Positions 14,266 to 23,745 are shown, numbered from the stretch's first letter. The stretch: DNA of 64,000 nt from Spirochaetota bacterium (GCA_023443865.1 JAEZST010000015.1:62001-126000); one strand, 5' to 3'. Notes: a model not told the origin generated them from the sequence alone. A program made the numbers and translations.

Positions 14266-16248
14266 GTGTCACAGAGCAAAGAAACGTACAGTATTCAAAA
14301 AAACGCGTGGGCCCGTTTCGGGCGAATCGGCCTGTTATGGGAATCCCTGTCGGGGTGGCGCCTTGCCTATCTCGCGGGACTCGCGGCACTCGTCTGCGAG
14401 GTTTTCTTCACCTTCGCGTCGCCCGTCATCGTCAAACTGACTATCGACAGCGTTATCGGTACCTCGGCGCCTTGGGTTCCCGCGCCATTGATCTATCTTG
14501 TGGAACCGTTTTTGGGGAAGGATCTCGCCGGCGGCGGTTTGCTTCCGGTTCCGGTCGCTTCGGAATACGACGTACCGATTGGCGAAGCCGCAGCCTCTTC
14601 CTGGGTATGGAGACCCTGGCTCCGGACCCATTTGTGGGCCGTGGGCCTTGCCTTCATCGCCTTCATCCTCTTGCAGGCCCTGTTCAGTTTCGTCACCTCG
14701 TACACGGTGAACGTGTCCGCGGAGCGGGCGGCGAAACGGATGCGGGACCGCCTTTACGGGCATATTCAGGATTTACCCTACGAGGCGCTCTTGCGGGCGC
14801 AGACAGGGGATTGGCTCCAGCGGTGCACGTCCGACGTCGACACGACGCGCCGGTTCATCGCCTTCGAATTCGTGGAGATGTTCCGTACCTTCATTCTCGC
14901 GGGGTTCGCCTTCCCGGTAATGATGAGCCTGAGCCCCCGACTGACGCTTTGGGGCGTTTTGGTAATGCCCGTGATCATCGCCTTTTCCTTTTTCTTTCAT
15001 AAGGTGGTGGAAAAGCTGTTCCTGGGAGCCGACGAGCGAGAGGGCGTTCTTTCAGGAATCGTGCAGGAAAACGTGACCGGCGTCCGGGTAGTCCGTGCCT
15101 TCGCGCGGCAAAAGTACGAATTGGAACGGTTCGCCGCGGCGAATACCCGTTTTCGGGACCAGGTTTTCAAGCTTATCGCCTGGTTGGCCTTCTACTGGGG
15201 CTTTTCCAGCTTTCTCGGGCTTTTCCAGCTCGGAATCGTGCTGGGGACGGGCTTGCGGCTCTATACGGTCGGCGGCGTGACGCTGGGAACCCTCGTGCTC
15301 TTTATGACGTACGAGCAACAGGTTTTATGGCCGATCCGCCAGTTTGGGCGCATTCTCGCCGATACGGGCAAGACGAAGGTCGCCTTAGGCCGCATGGCCG
15401 AACTGCTCGCCCTGCGAAAGGAAAACGACTTGGACGAGACGGAGATTCTGGAGCTAGAGGACGGAAGCGGGCATTTAAGGCACCATGAGCGGGACTGGTC
15501 GCTCGGTTCGATAGAATTCCGCAACGTGAGCTTTACCTATCCGGACGGCACCCCGGTGCTGAAGGACGTTTCGTTCAAGGTGCGGCCCGGGGAGCACTTG
15601 GCAATCGTGGGCCCGACCGGAAGCGGGAAGTCTACCTTGGTGCATCTGCTCCTGCGGCTCTACGAGCCGACATCGGGCCGGATACTGATAGACGGCCGAG
15701 ACGTGCGAACCATCGCGAAGCGCGCGTTGCGTTCCAAAATCGCCCTGGTTTTGCAGGACGGGTTCCTGTACGGCAAGACGGTGAAGGAAAACATCTGCAT
15801 AGGGCAGGCTGAATTGGACGAGGCGCGGATCGTCGAGGCCGCGGAAAAGGCCGCCTTCCATCAGGTGGCCGAAGGGTTCCAGGACGGGTACGCGACCATG
15901 GTCGGGGAGCGGGGCGTAACGCTTTCGGGAGGACAGAGGCAGCGGCTTTCCCTGGCGAGGGCCTTGATCCGCGAAACGCCGATTCTGGTGCTGGACGATT
16001 CCCTCAGCGCGGTGGATACCGAAACCGACCGGATGATTCGGGAAGCGATCGGTAAGGGGTCGTCGGCGGGACCGGGGGGTACCACCACGATCATCATCGC
16101 CCACCGTCTGACCACCCTGGCGGAGGCGGACCAAATTCTGGTTCTCGAGGACGGCAGGATCACCGATCATGGCCGACACGAGGACCTTCTAGAACGGCCG
16201 GGTCTCTATCGGAGACTGGCCGAGCTGCAGAGCGCGATCTGCGGCTGA
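14266..16248 (+). CDS. ABC exporter half-transporter, degenerate-site subunit (BmrC/YheI-like)
   Basis: A 660-aa protein: a six-helix ABC exporter membrane domain (about residues 30-390), then an ATPase domain with Walker A VGPTGSGKST (about 448-457), signature LSGGQRQRLS and Walker B ILVLDDSLSAVD. The Asp in place of the catalytic Glu after Walker B is the hallmark of the degenerate partner in heterodimeric multidrug exporters. About 50 extra residues lie in the first external loop (about 70-120). It pairs with the next gene, 17 bp downstream. GTG start with GGGAGGA ahead; the GTG is part of an inverted repeat (14215-14221 with 14264-14270). Confidence 0.92.
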   Translation: MSQSKETYSIQKNAWARFGRIGLLWESLSGWRLAYLAGLAALVCEVFFTFASPVIVKLTIDSVIGTSAPWVPAPLIYLVEPFLGKDLAGGGLLPVPVASEYDVPIGEAAASSWVWRPWLRTHLWAVGLAFIAFILLQALFSFVTSYTVNVSAERAAKRMRDRLYGHIQDLPYEALLRAQTGDWLQRCTSDVDTTRRFIAFEFVEMFRTFILAGFAFPVMMSLSPRLTLWGVLVMPVIIAFSFFFHKVVEKLFLGADEREGVLSGIVQENVTGVRVVRAFARQKYELERFAAANTRFRDQVFKLIAWLAFYWGFSSFLGLFQLGIVLGTGLRLYTVGGVTLGTLVLFMTYEQQVLWPIRQFGRILADTGKTKVALGRMAELLALRKENDLDETEILELEDGSGHLRHHERDWSLGSIEFRNVSFTYPDGTPVLKDVSFKVRPGEHLAIVGPTGSGKSTLVHLLLRLYEPTSGRILIDGRDVRTIAKRALRSKIALVLQDGFLYGKTVKENICIGQAELDEARIVEAAEKAAFHQVAEGFQDGYATMVGERGVTLSGGQRQRLSLARALIRETPILVLDDSLSAVDTETDRMIREAIGKGSSAGPGGTTTIIIAHRLTTLAEADQILVLEDGRITDHGRHEDLLERPGLYRRLAELQSAICG

Positions 16249-16265
16249 GCAAAAAAGGCAAAGAA

Positions 16266-18098
16266 ATGTCCGAAAAAAAAGAATTTGAAGAAAAGGACTA
16301 TAGTTCCCGATTCGATTGGGACGTTTGGAAAAAAATTCTGCGTTTCGGGAAACCCTTGTATCCCCTTATGGGGCTCATGGTTTTCATCATGGTGGGAGTC
16401 GCGGTCATTGACGGCGTATTCCCCCAGATGACCCGGTTCGCCATAGACACGTTGGTGCCGGCGCTCGGAACGCCGGGTATTGAAAACAGGATCGCGGCTT
16501 TCATCGCAAAGTATGCCTTATTGGCCCTCTGGCAGGGAATTAACGTCTGGGGGTTCATCATCATCGCGGGAATTATCGAGGTACGGCTCTGCCACACCCT
16601 CCGGGACCGGGCGTTCAATCGCCTTCAGGAGCTGAGCTTTTCGTACTACGACCGAACGCCCGCGGGGTGGATCATGGCGCGGATGACCTCGGACGCCCAG
16701 AAACTGGGGGATACAATCGCCTGGGGAATTGTCGACTTGGTCTGGGGCAGCTCGATGATGGTCTCGATTATCTGTTTTATGGCGGCGATGCACCCGCTTC
16801 TGGCGGCGATATCGCTTTCTTTCGTTCCTTTCTTGCTCCTTGCCACGTTCGCTTTCCAAAAGCGGATATTGCAGGCCCAGCGGAAGGCGCGGAAAGCCAA
16901 CTCAATCCTTACGGGGACGTTCAATGAAGGGCTGCAGGGGGCTCGAACCTCCAAGACCCTCGTGCTCGAATCGTACAACCGTACCGAATTCGGCGCGAGA
17001 AGCTCAACGCTCCGGGATTATTCGATCAAGGCCGCGCGGCTATCGGCCTTGTATCTTCCGATCGTTATTTTCCTCGCCGCGACGGGGGCCGCGTTGGCCC
17101 TCGGAGCGGGGGGGTCTTTCGTGGTTAAGGGAATCATTTCCTTCGGGACCCTCGTGGCGTTCGTGAATTACGCCATGATGTTCTTCGATCCCGCCCGCGA
17201 GGTGGCCCGCGTGCTTTCCGAGTTCCAGGCCGCACAGGCCAGCGCCGAGCGGCTTCTGGGCCTGGTGGAAACCCAGCCGGAAATTCTTGACCGGGAGGGG
17301 GCGATCTCCGAGGGCGACGTTCGCGGGGCGCTTGCGTTGGAAAGGGTCTCGTTCCGCTACTCGGAGAACGGCCCGTGGATCTTCCGGGATTTCTCCCTGA
17401 AGATCCCGGAGGGTCAGACCCTCGCGGTAGTCGGCGAAACCGGTTGCGGAAAATCCACGCTGGTAAACCTGCTGTGCCGGTTTTACGAACCGCAGGAAGG
17501 CTCGGTGTTGGTGGACGGCTCGGATTATCGGGAACGGACCCAGCATTGGCTTCACCGCCGGCTCGGGTACGTGCTGCAGACGCCGCTCCTTTTTTCGGGA
17601 ACCATTCGGGACAATATCCGCTACGGCCGGCTGGACGCGACGGACGAGGAAATACGGAACGCCGCGCGCGACGCGAACGCCCTCGGGTTTATTGAAAGGC
17701 TTGAGAAAGGGTTCGATACGACGGTCGGCGAAGGCGGGGTGCTTCTCTCGGTGGGCCAAAAGCAGCTCATCAGCTTGGCGCGCGCCCTGGTGGCGGACCC
17801 CCGGATTATGGTGCTCGACGAGGCGACGAGTTCGGTGGATACCGAAACCGAAGTGCTTATACAGGGCGCCGTGGACCGGCTTCTCGCGAATCGTACCAGT
17901 ATCGTGATCGCGCACCGGCTTTCCACGATTCGGAACGCCGATCGGATCGTCGTAATGGACGCGGGGAAGGTGATAGAGGACGGGACCCACGACGAGCTTA
18001 TGGCCCTTCGCGGTTCTTACTGGAAGCTGTACACCCGTCAGTTCCTGGACGAGGACTCTCTCGCGCAGGCCGCCGTGCAGGTTATGGCCGGCGCCTGA
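16266..18098 (+). CDS. ABC exporter half-transporter, catalytic-site subunit (BmrD/YheH-like)
   Basis: A 610-aa partner of the preceding subunit. The membrane domain covers about residues 25-330, with Walker A VGETGCGKST (about 387-396), signature LSVGQKQLIS and Walker B IMVLDEATSSVD with the catalytic Glu. The signature is altered (LSVGQ instead of LSGGQ), complementing the altered Walker B of the partner. The heterodimer therefore has one consensus and one degenerate ATP site, as in BmrCD or TM287/288. Likely role: ATP-driven export of drugs or lipids. Cotranscribed with the first subunit and followed by a terminator. Confidence 0.92.
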   Translation: MSEKKEFEEKDYSSRFDWDVWKKILRFGKPLYPLMGLMVFIMVGVAVIDGVFPQMTRFAIDTLVPALGTPGIENRIAAFIAKYALLALWQGINVWGFIIIAGIIEVRLCHTLRDRAFNRLQELSFSYYDRTPAGWIMARMTSDAQKLGDTIAWGIVDLVWGSSMMVSIICFMAAMHPLLAAISLSFVPFLLLATFAFQKRILQAQRKARKANSILTGTFNEGLQGARTSKTLVLESYNRTEFGARSSTLRDYSIKAARLSALYLPIVIFLAATGAALALGAGGSFVVKGIISFGTLVAFVNYAMMFFDPAREVARVLSEFQAAQASAERLLGLVETQPEILDREGAISEGDVRGALALERVSFRYSENGPWIFRDFSLKIPEGQTLAVVGETGCGKSTLVNLLCRFYEPQEGSVLVDGSDYRERTQHWLHRRLGYVLQTPLLFSGTIRDNIRYGRLDATDEEIRNAARDANALGFIERLEKGFDTTVGEGGVLLSVGQKQLISLARALVADPRIMVLDEATSSVDTETEVLIQGAVDRLLANRTSIVIAHRLSTIRNADRIVVMDAGKVIEDGTHDELMALRGSYWKLYTRQFLDEDSLAQAAVQVMAGA

Positions 18099-18147
18099 CG
18101 AACGGGGTAAAGAAAGGGTTCCGGAAAAGGGGCTGAAAAAATACTTC

Positions 18148-18185
18148 AGCGGGCGCATTCTCGCTTGAGAAGGCGCCCGCTTTTT
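18148..18185 (+). terminator. Rho-independent terminator after the ABC exporter pair
   Basis: AGCGGGCGC and GCGCCCGCT form a 9-bp stem followed by five T. Confidence 0.85.
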
Positions 18186-18256
18186 GATAGGGTATCACTC
18201 GAGGGTCCGCCGTTTCGGAAATTGGCGGGGCCTACGGTTTTTTCCAGGAGTTTCCC

Positions 18257-18862
18257 ATGCATGTCGTTTGTCTTGACCTCGAAGGCGTTCTCGTTCCCGA
18301 AATCTGGATAGAATTTTCGAAGGCGACCACTATCGGCGAGTTGAGAATTACCACCAGGGACGAGCCGGATTACGATAAGCTCATGAAATACCGGCTCGCC
18401 ATTCTTGACCGGAACGGATTGAAGCTCGCGGACATTCAAAGGGTTATAGGCGGCATGGACCCGCTTCCGGGAGCGAAGGCTTTCATAGACGAGCTGAAAG
18501 GCCTGGCCCAGGTAATCATCCTTTCGGACACGTTCACGCAATTCGCCAAGCCGCTCATGGCAAAGCTGGGGTATCCCACCCTGTTTTGCAATTCCCTTAC
18601 GGTTGAGCCGAACGGTCGCGTTTCCGGCTATGAGCTTCGGCAACAAGACGGCAAGCGCAAGGCCGTGGAGGCCCTGCATTCAATCAATATGAAGGTATTC
18701 GCCGCGGGAGACTCGTTCAATGACCTCTCGATGATCAAGACCGCCGATTCAGGCGCCCTTTTCCGGGCCCCCGAGTCGATACGCGCGCAAAATCCCGGAT
18801 TGCCGGCCTTTGAGGAGTACGGCGAACTATTGGGTCGCATTAAGGCCTTTATCGGGGAGTAA
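18257..18862 (+). CDS. thrH: ThrH-type HAD phosphatase (phosphoserine phosphatase / homoserine phosphotransferase)
   Basis: A 201-aa HAD-superfamily enzyme. Motif I is CLDLEGVLVPE near the start, motif II is IILSDTFTQF around residue 90, and the C-terminal AAGDSFNDLSMIKTAD is motif IV. The DLEG form and the overall sequence fit ThrH of Pseudomonas, which dephosphorylates phosphoserine and can transfer the phosphate to homoserine. A CAGGAG precedes the ATG. The gene stands alone between two terminators. An ordinary SerB-like activity is the alternative. Confidence 0.88.
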   Translation: MHVVCLDLEGVLVPEIWIEFSKATTIGELRITTRDEPDYDKLMKYRLAILDRNGLKLADIQRVIGGMDPLPGAKAFIDELKGLAQVIILSDTFTQFAKPLMAKLGYPTLFCNSLTVEPNGRVSGYELRQQDGKRKAVEALHSINMKVFAAGDSFNDLSMIKTADSGALFRAPESIRAQNPGLPAFEEYGELLGRIKAFIGE

Positions 18863-18892
18863 CCGAAGCCGCATACGAAGGAGCGATACGGA

Positions 18893-18927
18893 GCCGCCCG
18901 GAGGCATGCCCCCGGGCGGCTTTTTTT
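18893..18927 (+). terminator. Rho-independent terminator after thrH
   Basis: GCCGCCCG and CGGGCGGC form an 8-bp stem with an 12-base loop, followed by seven T. It reaches the stop codon of the convergent MFS gene. Confidence 0.88.
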
Positions 18928-20131
18928 ATGGGGATACCGCTTCCGTGAGGTGTTCTTCCCCGACGCGGAGGAACAGGGTAAAGGCGAGCGTTATCGCGCC
19001 GAGAAGCGCAAAGGTGGCGGGGAGCGAAAAATCGCTGAGAAGTCCGACGACGGGATATAAAAGGGTCGTAAGGATTCGCTCGATCATGGAGACCCCCGAA
19101 AGAACGGTTGCCCTTCGGCGGCTTTCTATATGCGTATTCATGAGGGCGGAAAGCATGGGCCTCCTGAACATTTTCAGCATGGTAACCCCGAAGATCGCGA
19201 GCATCGCCGCGGGAATCCCGGGAACGAAGGCCACGAGCAGGTAGAGGAGGCCGGGAACGCCCGATGAGACGAGCAGGGTATTGGCGGTACCGAACTTCTT
19301 CCGTATCGGTTCGGAAAAGACCAAGAGGGCGGTGGCGCCGAGATTAAAGGCCGCGGGGACAAAGCCTTGGAACGCGACGGGAAAGCGGTTATTCATGAGG
19401 AGGGTTTGATAAAACCAAAACATGAAAAACGTCATGGACGAGATCGCCGCGTAATTGAGGGAAAACCGGGTCAGGCTTTTTTGGCGGAATATGAATTTAA
19501 AACCGTCCAGGCCGGCCTTGAGGGGATGGTCGCTTTCCTTTTCCCGGGGCGGTTCCGGAATGGCGAGGGCAATGAAGCCGGAGATGAAGATTACCAAGCC
19601 GGTAGCGAGGAATACGAGGCCGAGCGCCTCTTCGAAGGGAACGACGTTCGATCCCGCGAAAAGGGTCCCGGCGGGAAAGCCGATGAGCATGCCCAACGTT
19701 CCCGCGGCGTCGTACCGGGACAAAAGGCGCGAGCTTTCCGTTTCTTTTCCCCGGGAAAGAATCAACTCATAGAAGAGCGCGGTATCGGCGCCGGAGAATA
19801 AGGTCATGCCGATGGCGCAGATAAGCTCGGCGGCCACGAGGACGGGGAAGGACCGGGTGAAGGCGAAAAGCGCAAACCCCCCGCCGAATAAAAACGAGCC
19901 AAGGCAGAGGGATACCTTCCTGCCGAAACGGTCCGCGACGACACCGGTCGGTATCTCGAAGAGGAACATGCCCGCGCCGAAGACGCACTCGAGCAGGAAC
20001 ATTTGCGTGTAGGAAAACCCGAGGCGGACGAGAAAAAACGGCACGGCCAAGGCGCCGAAAAACTGTAGGCTCTTGAGGAAATTGAACGCGTACATGAGCC
20101 GGTGAGGCTCGATTCCAAAGGGCTTTTTCAT
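18926..20131 (-). CDS. MFS transporter
   Basis: A 401-aa protein with about 12 hydrophobic segments. The motif between helices 2 and 3, GVVADRFGRKVSL (about residues 60-72), is the classic major facilitator signature A. Substrate is not evident; efflux is a fair guess because it starts MKKPFGIEPHRL without solute-specific hallmarks. Its ATG overlaps the stop of the preceding ABC ATPase gene by 4 bp, so the two are translated together. This is an unusual partnership, since MFS carriers do not need an ATPase. Confidence 0.8.
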   Translation of the reverse strand: MKKPFGIEPHRLMYAFNFLKSLQFFGALAVPFFLVRLGFSYTQMFLLECVFGAGMFLFEIPTGVVADRFGRKVSLCLGSFLFGGGFALFAFTRSFPVLVAAELICAIGMTLFSGADTALFYELILSRGKETESSRLLSRYDAAGTLGMLIGFPAGTLFAGSNVVPFEEALGLVFLATGLVIFISGFIALAIPEPPREKESDHPLKAGLDGFKFIFRQKSLTRFSLNYAAISSMTFFMFWFYQTLLMNNRFPVAFQGFVPAAFNLGATALLVFSEPIRKKFGTANTLLVSSGVPGLLYLLVAFVPGIPAAMLAIFGVTMLKMFRRPMLSALMNTHIESRRRATVLSGVSMIERILTTLLYPVVGLLSDFSLPATFALLGAITLAFTLFLRVGEEHLTEAVSP

Positions 20132-21675
20132 TTGCGTACCGCTTTATACATGGGAGTTTCCCCGGGCCTAAGCTCGAGGACGTTTCGTTCGCATCGCAGC
20201 GTCTCGTCGGGGTCGTGCGTTACGTGAAGCAAGGTTGTCCGGCCCGAATTCCCGATTGCCTCCAAAAGGGCGAGGATACGGCTACGGTGTTTGTCGTCAA
20301 GGCCATGGCAGGGTTCGTCCAATACGAGAATCGACGGGCCTTTCACGACCGCTCGCAGGATTAATACCGCCCGTTGGTCCCCGTAGGACAGCGCGGAAAA
20401 CCGTTCGGCTTCCCTTCCGGCAAAACCGCCCAATTCAAGCCAGGATCGGGCCTTGAGCGACTCTTCCTCTCCCTTCTGACGATAGAGCCCAATGGAATCG
20501 TGAAAGCCCGACAGAATGACGGATTCAACGTCCATATCGGAGACCATGCGGAATTCCTGGTGCATTTTATATGACACGATACCCATTCGTTCCTTGATTT
20601 CCCAGATGGTTTCGCCCGAGCCCCTTTTTTTGCCGAAGAGCCATACGTCGTTTCGGTACACCTGGGGGTTATCGCCGGTAATGAGCTCGAGAAAGGTGGT
20701 CTTGCCGCTGCCGTTCGGTCCCCGTATTAGCCAATGCTGTCCCTTTTCCAGTTTCCAGGTGAGGGAATCGAGCACTTTCCGGCCGGACCACTCGACGGTA
20801 ACCCTATTCATTTCAACGAGCGGGGGTTCGTTTCCCTCCGCTTCATTCGCCCCCGATTCATTCCGCGCGGTCGCGGGCGGCTGAGGAATGAGCGCGCCCG
20901 GGAATTTTTCGACGGGCAATTCCTCTGCCGCGTCATGGGTGACGTGCGATTTTTCCCGGCGGAGAAGGAATTCCGGGAGGGTTCCCCGAAACGCGACCGT
21001 ATGGTTTTCCATGGCCAAGGCGTGTGTTATGCCGTCGGGAATGCCCGCGGGGCGTTCCATAACGAGGAGCAAAGCCCCTGGCCCTTTCATATAGGCCGCG
21101 AGAAGGGAGGAAATGACCCGTCGCCCTGCTTGATCGACGCCGTCAAAGGGGTCTTCCAGGATCAAGAGATTCGCTTCGGACACCAGTGCCTCGCAAAGGA
21201 GCAAGCGCCTAATTTCCCCGGTGGACAGGTATTTAATGCCCCGATGGCCGAACGCGGCTACGCCGCACGCCTCAACGACCGGATGTGCCGTAACGTCCTC
21301 GAGGGGCAAGAGCGAACGTTCCGAAATGAGTCGAAACGCGGTCCTGCCCGGATCGATCCCTCCTTCCGTGAAGTCGGAATCGTCATGGGCGCGCTCGTAC
21401 TCTATAAGAAGCGCGGATTCGGAGAAAGAGACCAGACGGATGCTTTTTGGGTCGACGAAGGTTTCGGCCATGCCCCGTTCTTCGCCCAGAAGGGTTCGTC
21501 CGGCAAGCCGTTGGGCTAACTTTTCCGCGCCAGATTCATTGCTTCCCGTAAGGAGCCAATGCTCGCCTCGCCGCCACGTCCAGTCGGTGACCGTGAGGGT
21601 ATCGTTTTCCGGCAGGCCCATCGAATAATCCGTAAAGGAGAGGATTCTCCGTTCCAATTTGCCATTTATTTCCAT
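20128..21675 (-). CDS. Double ATP-binding cassette protein (ModF-like)
   Basis: About 515 aa with two ABC ATPase domains and no membrane segments. The first cassette is degenerate: Walker A reads GSNESGAEKL, lacking the G-K-S/T end, while the signature-like YLSTGEIRRLL and Walker B LLILEDPFDGVD remain. The second is complete: GPNGSGKTTFLE, ALSYGDQRAVLIL and SILVLDEPCHGLD. This is the layout of ModF/PhrA proteins, whose role is unclear. A GTG 18 bp upstream is an alternative start. Coupled to the MFS gene by an ATGA overlap; divergent from the GGDEF gene. Confidence 0.8.
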   Translation of the reverse strand: MEINGKLERRILSFTDYSMGLPENDTLTVTDWTWRRGEHWLLTGSNESGAEKLAQRLAGRTLLGEERGMAETFVDPKSIRLVSFSESALLIEYERAHDDSDFTEGGIDPGRTAFRLISERSLLPLEDVTAHPVVEACGVAAFGHRGIKYLSTGEIRRLLLCEALVSEANLLILEDPFDGVDQAGRRVISSLLAAYMKGPGALLLVMERPAGIPDGITHALAMENHTVAFRGTLPEFLLRREKSHVTHDAAEELPVEKFPGALIPQPPATARNESGANEAEGNEPPLVEMNRVTVEWSGRKVLDSLTWKLEKGQHWLIRGPNGSGKTTFLELITGDNPQVYRNDVWLFGKKRGSGETIWEIKERMGIVSYKMHQEFRMVSDMDVESVILSGFHDSIGLYRQKGEEESLKARSWLELGGFAGREAERFSALSYGDQRAVLILRAVVKGPSILVLDEPCHGLDDKHRSRILALLEAIGNSGRTTLLHVTHDPDETLRCERNVLELRPGETPMYKAVRK

Positions 21676-21700
21676 GAATGGTATACAATACACTGAAGAT

Positions 21701-22846
21701 ATGGCGTTTGAGAAGAATATGAAATTGGATTATCAAGAAACGGAAACGGAAAAACTCGATAGCCAGATACTCGGCGAAAACCTGCGAAGGCTTCAGGTTA
21801 TCGGGCTGGTCGGCCTACCGGTAAACGCGATTTTGCTCGCGATATCGGCGATCCGAAGCGGGATAGCCGGGCTGGCCGAGCCGGTGTCCATTTTACGGAT
21901 TTGCTGGATAGTCGCCACCTTCGGGTATTTTGCCGTAAGCGGTTTTATTCGCGGGGTCGAAAGGCCCGGTAAGGGGCATTCTTTCGCCTTTACCCTGGCT
22001 TCCATGCTTTGTTGCCTCTTCGCGAGCGGCATAACCGTTTATAACGTGTCGCAGGACACGGCGACCCTGGTGTATATAGTCGTCGTTTTACTTATCGGCG
22101 CCTTTCTTTTCCTCGATTCCGCCTCTTTCATGATCATCGTCGTGCCCGGCCTGGTTACGCTGTACGTGGGCCTTTTTTCCAAAACCATAGAGCCTTCCCG
22201 GCTGATCGCGGTGCTGGTAAACGTAACGGCCCTTCATTTTTTCGCGGGAGTGCTCGCGCTTTTCAATATGAAAATGAAGGAGCGGCAATTTGAAAGCGAA
22301 CGAGCCCTGAATCGGCTCAATAACGAGCTAAAAGCGCTTTCCGAACGGGACGGGCTAACCGGCCTTCCCAACCGCCGCAAGATCGAGGAAACCATCGAAT
22401 TCTGGAAAGCGGTGTTCGCGCGCAAGCCCGATTCCTTGGCCATCATCCTGATCGACGTCGATTTTTTCAAGGAGTACAATGAAGCCCGCGGTCATTTGGC
22501 CGGCGACGACGCGTTGAAAGCCATCGCGTCGCTCATTACGAATTGCCTGTATAGGGAAGCAGATTTCGTGGGCCGATACAAGGGCGAACAGTTCGTGGTG
22601 ATACTGCCCGGCATTTCCCGGTTGGGCGCCTTTACCATCGCCGAGCGAATACGATTGGCGGTGCAGGACGCCCGCTTATTATATGAAGGAAAACAGTCGA
22701 AAACGCTCACGGTCAGCGTCGGGGCAGCGTTCTCGGAGATGTGTTCCCGCGAGGCTTTCGACCCCCTGACTTCGTTGGCCGACATGTCCCTGTCCGAGGC
22801 GAAAAAAAACGGCCGAAACAACGTAGTCATTCAGGATATATTCTGA
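21701..22846 (+). CDS. Membrane GGDEF-domain protein with altered active site
   Basis: About 381 aa: roughly six hydrophobic helices (residues 30-190), a short coiled segment, then a GGDEF domain starting at DGLTGLPNRR. The signature reads KGEQF instead of GGDEF or GGEEF (G to K at position 1, E to Q at position 4), so diguanylate cyclase activity is doubtful. The inhibitory I-site RxxD is intact (READ, five residues before the signature), so it may bind c-di-GMP as a sensor. The start is uncertain (21701 or 21719). It ends overlapping the convergent ilvY gene by 20 bp. Confidence 0.82.
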   Translation: MAFEKNMKLDYQETETEKLDSQILGENLRRLQVIGLVGLPVNAILLAISAIRSGIAGLAEPVSILRICWIVATFGYFAVSGFIRGVERPGKGHSFAFTLASMLCCLFASGITVYNVSQDTATLVYIVVVLLIGAFLFLDSASFMIIVVPGLVTLYVGLFSKTIEPSRLIAVLVNVTALHFFAGVLALFNMKMKERQFESERALNRLNNELKALSERDGLTGLPNRRKIEETIEFWKAVFARKPDSLAIILIDVDFFKEYNEARGHLAGDDALKAIASLITNCLYREADFVGRYKGEQFVVILPGISRLGAFTIAERIRLAVQDARLLYEGKQSKTLTVSVGAAFSEMCSREAFDPLTSLADMSLSEAKKNGRNNVVIQDIF

Positions 22847-23726
22847 TAATGATGTCCGTGAGGGCCTTGCGCAGCTTTTTTTGGGACGCGCCGGCGCCCG
22901 CCGTTTTCTTTTGGACGAAGCCAATATCATAATCCCCGAATTCGACCCCTGCCTCGTACTGAATGAGACCCGCCGCGAACGGGCCGTTTTCCAGAACGAG
23001 GCGCGGCACCAGGCCAAGCCCTAACCCGAGGCGGGCCAGGGCCAATATCGCCTCGTTGCCCGAGGTTTCCGCCGCGATGGCCGGCTTAACCGATACGTTC
23101 CTGGCCCATCGGTCGAACCGTTCGCGGGCCAAGCCGTTTTTCGGGAGAATTACCGGAACCGTTTCGAGAATCGCGTTTATGGGACGCGGGAGAGCGGCGT
23201 ACGGGCCCGTGGCCGACGTAACGAACACGAGCGGTGTTTTTTGGACGGAATGACAGTCAAGATCGGGAAAGCCCCCGGGCGGTATCGCGGCGAGCCCGAG
23301 TTCGACCCGTCCCTCGCGAACGGCGTCGGCGGCATCGGCCGGATCTCCCGTATCTACCGAAAGCCGCAACCCCGGGTGCTCCCTGCTGAGCGCCTCGGCG
23401 AAGGGCGGGAGAATCGAATAGCACGCGGTAACGGAGGCGTATACCCGTAAAATTCCCCGAAGCCGGTCATCCCGCTCCGCGAGGCGGAGCCCCAGGTCGT
23501 TTCGTTCGTGAACCGCCTTACGCGCGAAATCCAGGAAGGTTTCCCCCTCTCGGGTGAGGGTTACCGAACGGGTATCTCGTTCGATGAGGCGGGTCCCGAG
23601 TTCCTCTTCGAGCCGCGAGACGAGCCGACTCAGCGCCGAGGGACTCAGGTGGATACGGGCGGCGGCATGGGCGAAATGCAGGGTTTCACAGAGGGCGACG
23701 AAGGCCGAAAGTTCATGAAAATCCAT
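22827..23726 (-). CDS. ilvY: LysR-type regulator IlvY
   Basis: A 299-aa LysR-family protein. The N-terminal winged helix (MDFHELSAFVALCETLHFAHAAARIHLSPSALSRLVSRLE) is followed by an effector-binding domain. It sits divergent to ilvC with 123 bp between the ATGs, exactly the ilvY-ilvC arrangement of enterobacteria. There IlvY activates ilvC when acetolactate or acetohydroxybutyrate is present. Operator-like inverted repeats lie between the genes. The call rests on family plus context; the effector is inferred. Confidence 0.85.
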   Translation of the reverse strand: MDFHELSAFVALCETLHFAHAAARIHLSPSALSRLVSRLEEELGTRLIERDTRSVTLTREGETFLDFARKAVHERNDLGLRLAERDDRLRGILRVYASVTACYSILPPFAEALSREHPGLRLSVDTGDPADAADAVREGRVELGLAAIPPGGFPDLDCHSVQKTPLVFVTSATGPYAALPRPINAILETVPVILPKNGLARERFDRWARNVSVKPAIAAETSGNEAILALARLGLGLGLVPRLVLENGPFAAGLIQYEAGVEFGDYDIGFVQKKTAGAGASQKKLRKALTDIIIRIYPE

Positions 23727-23745
23727 GGTTTATTATGCCGTTGAG

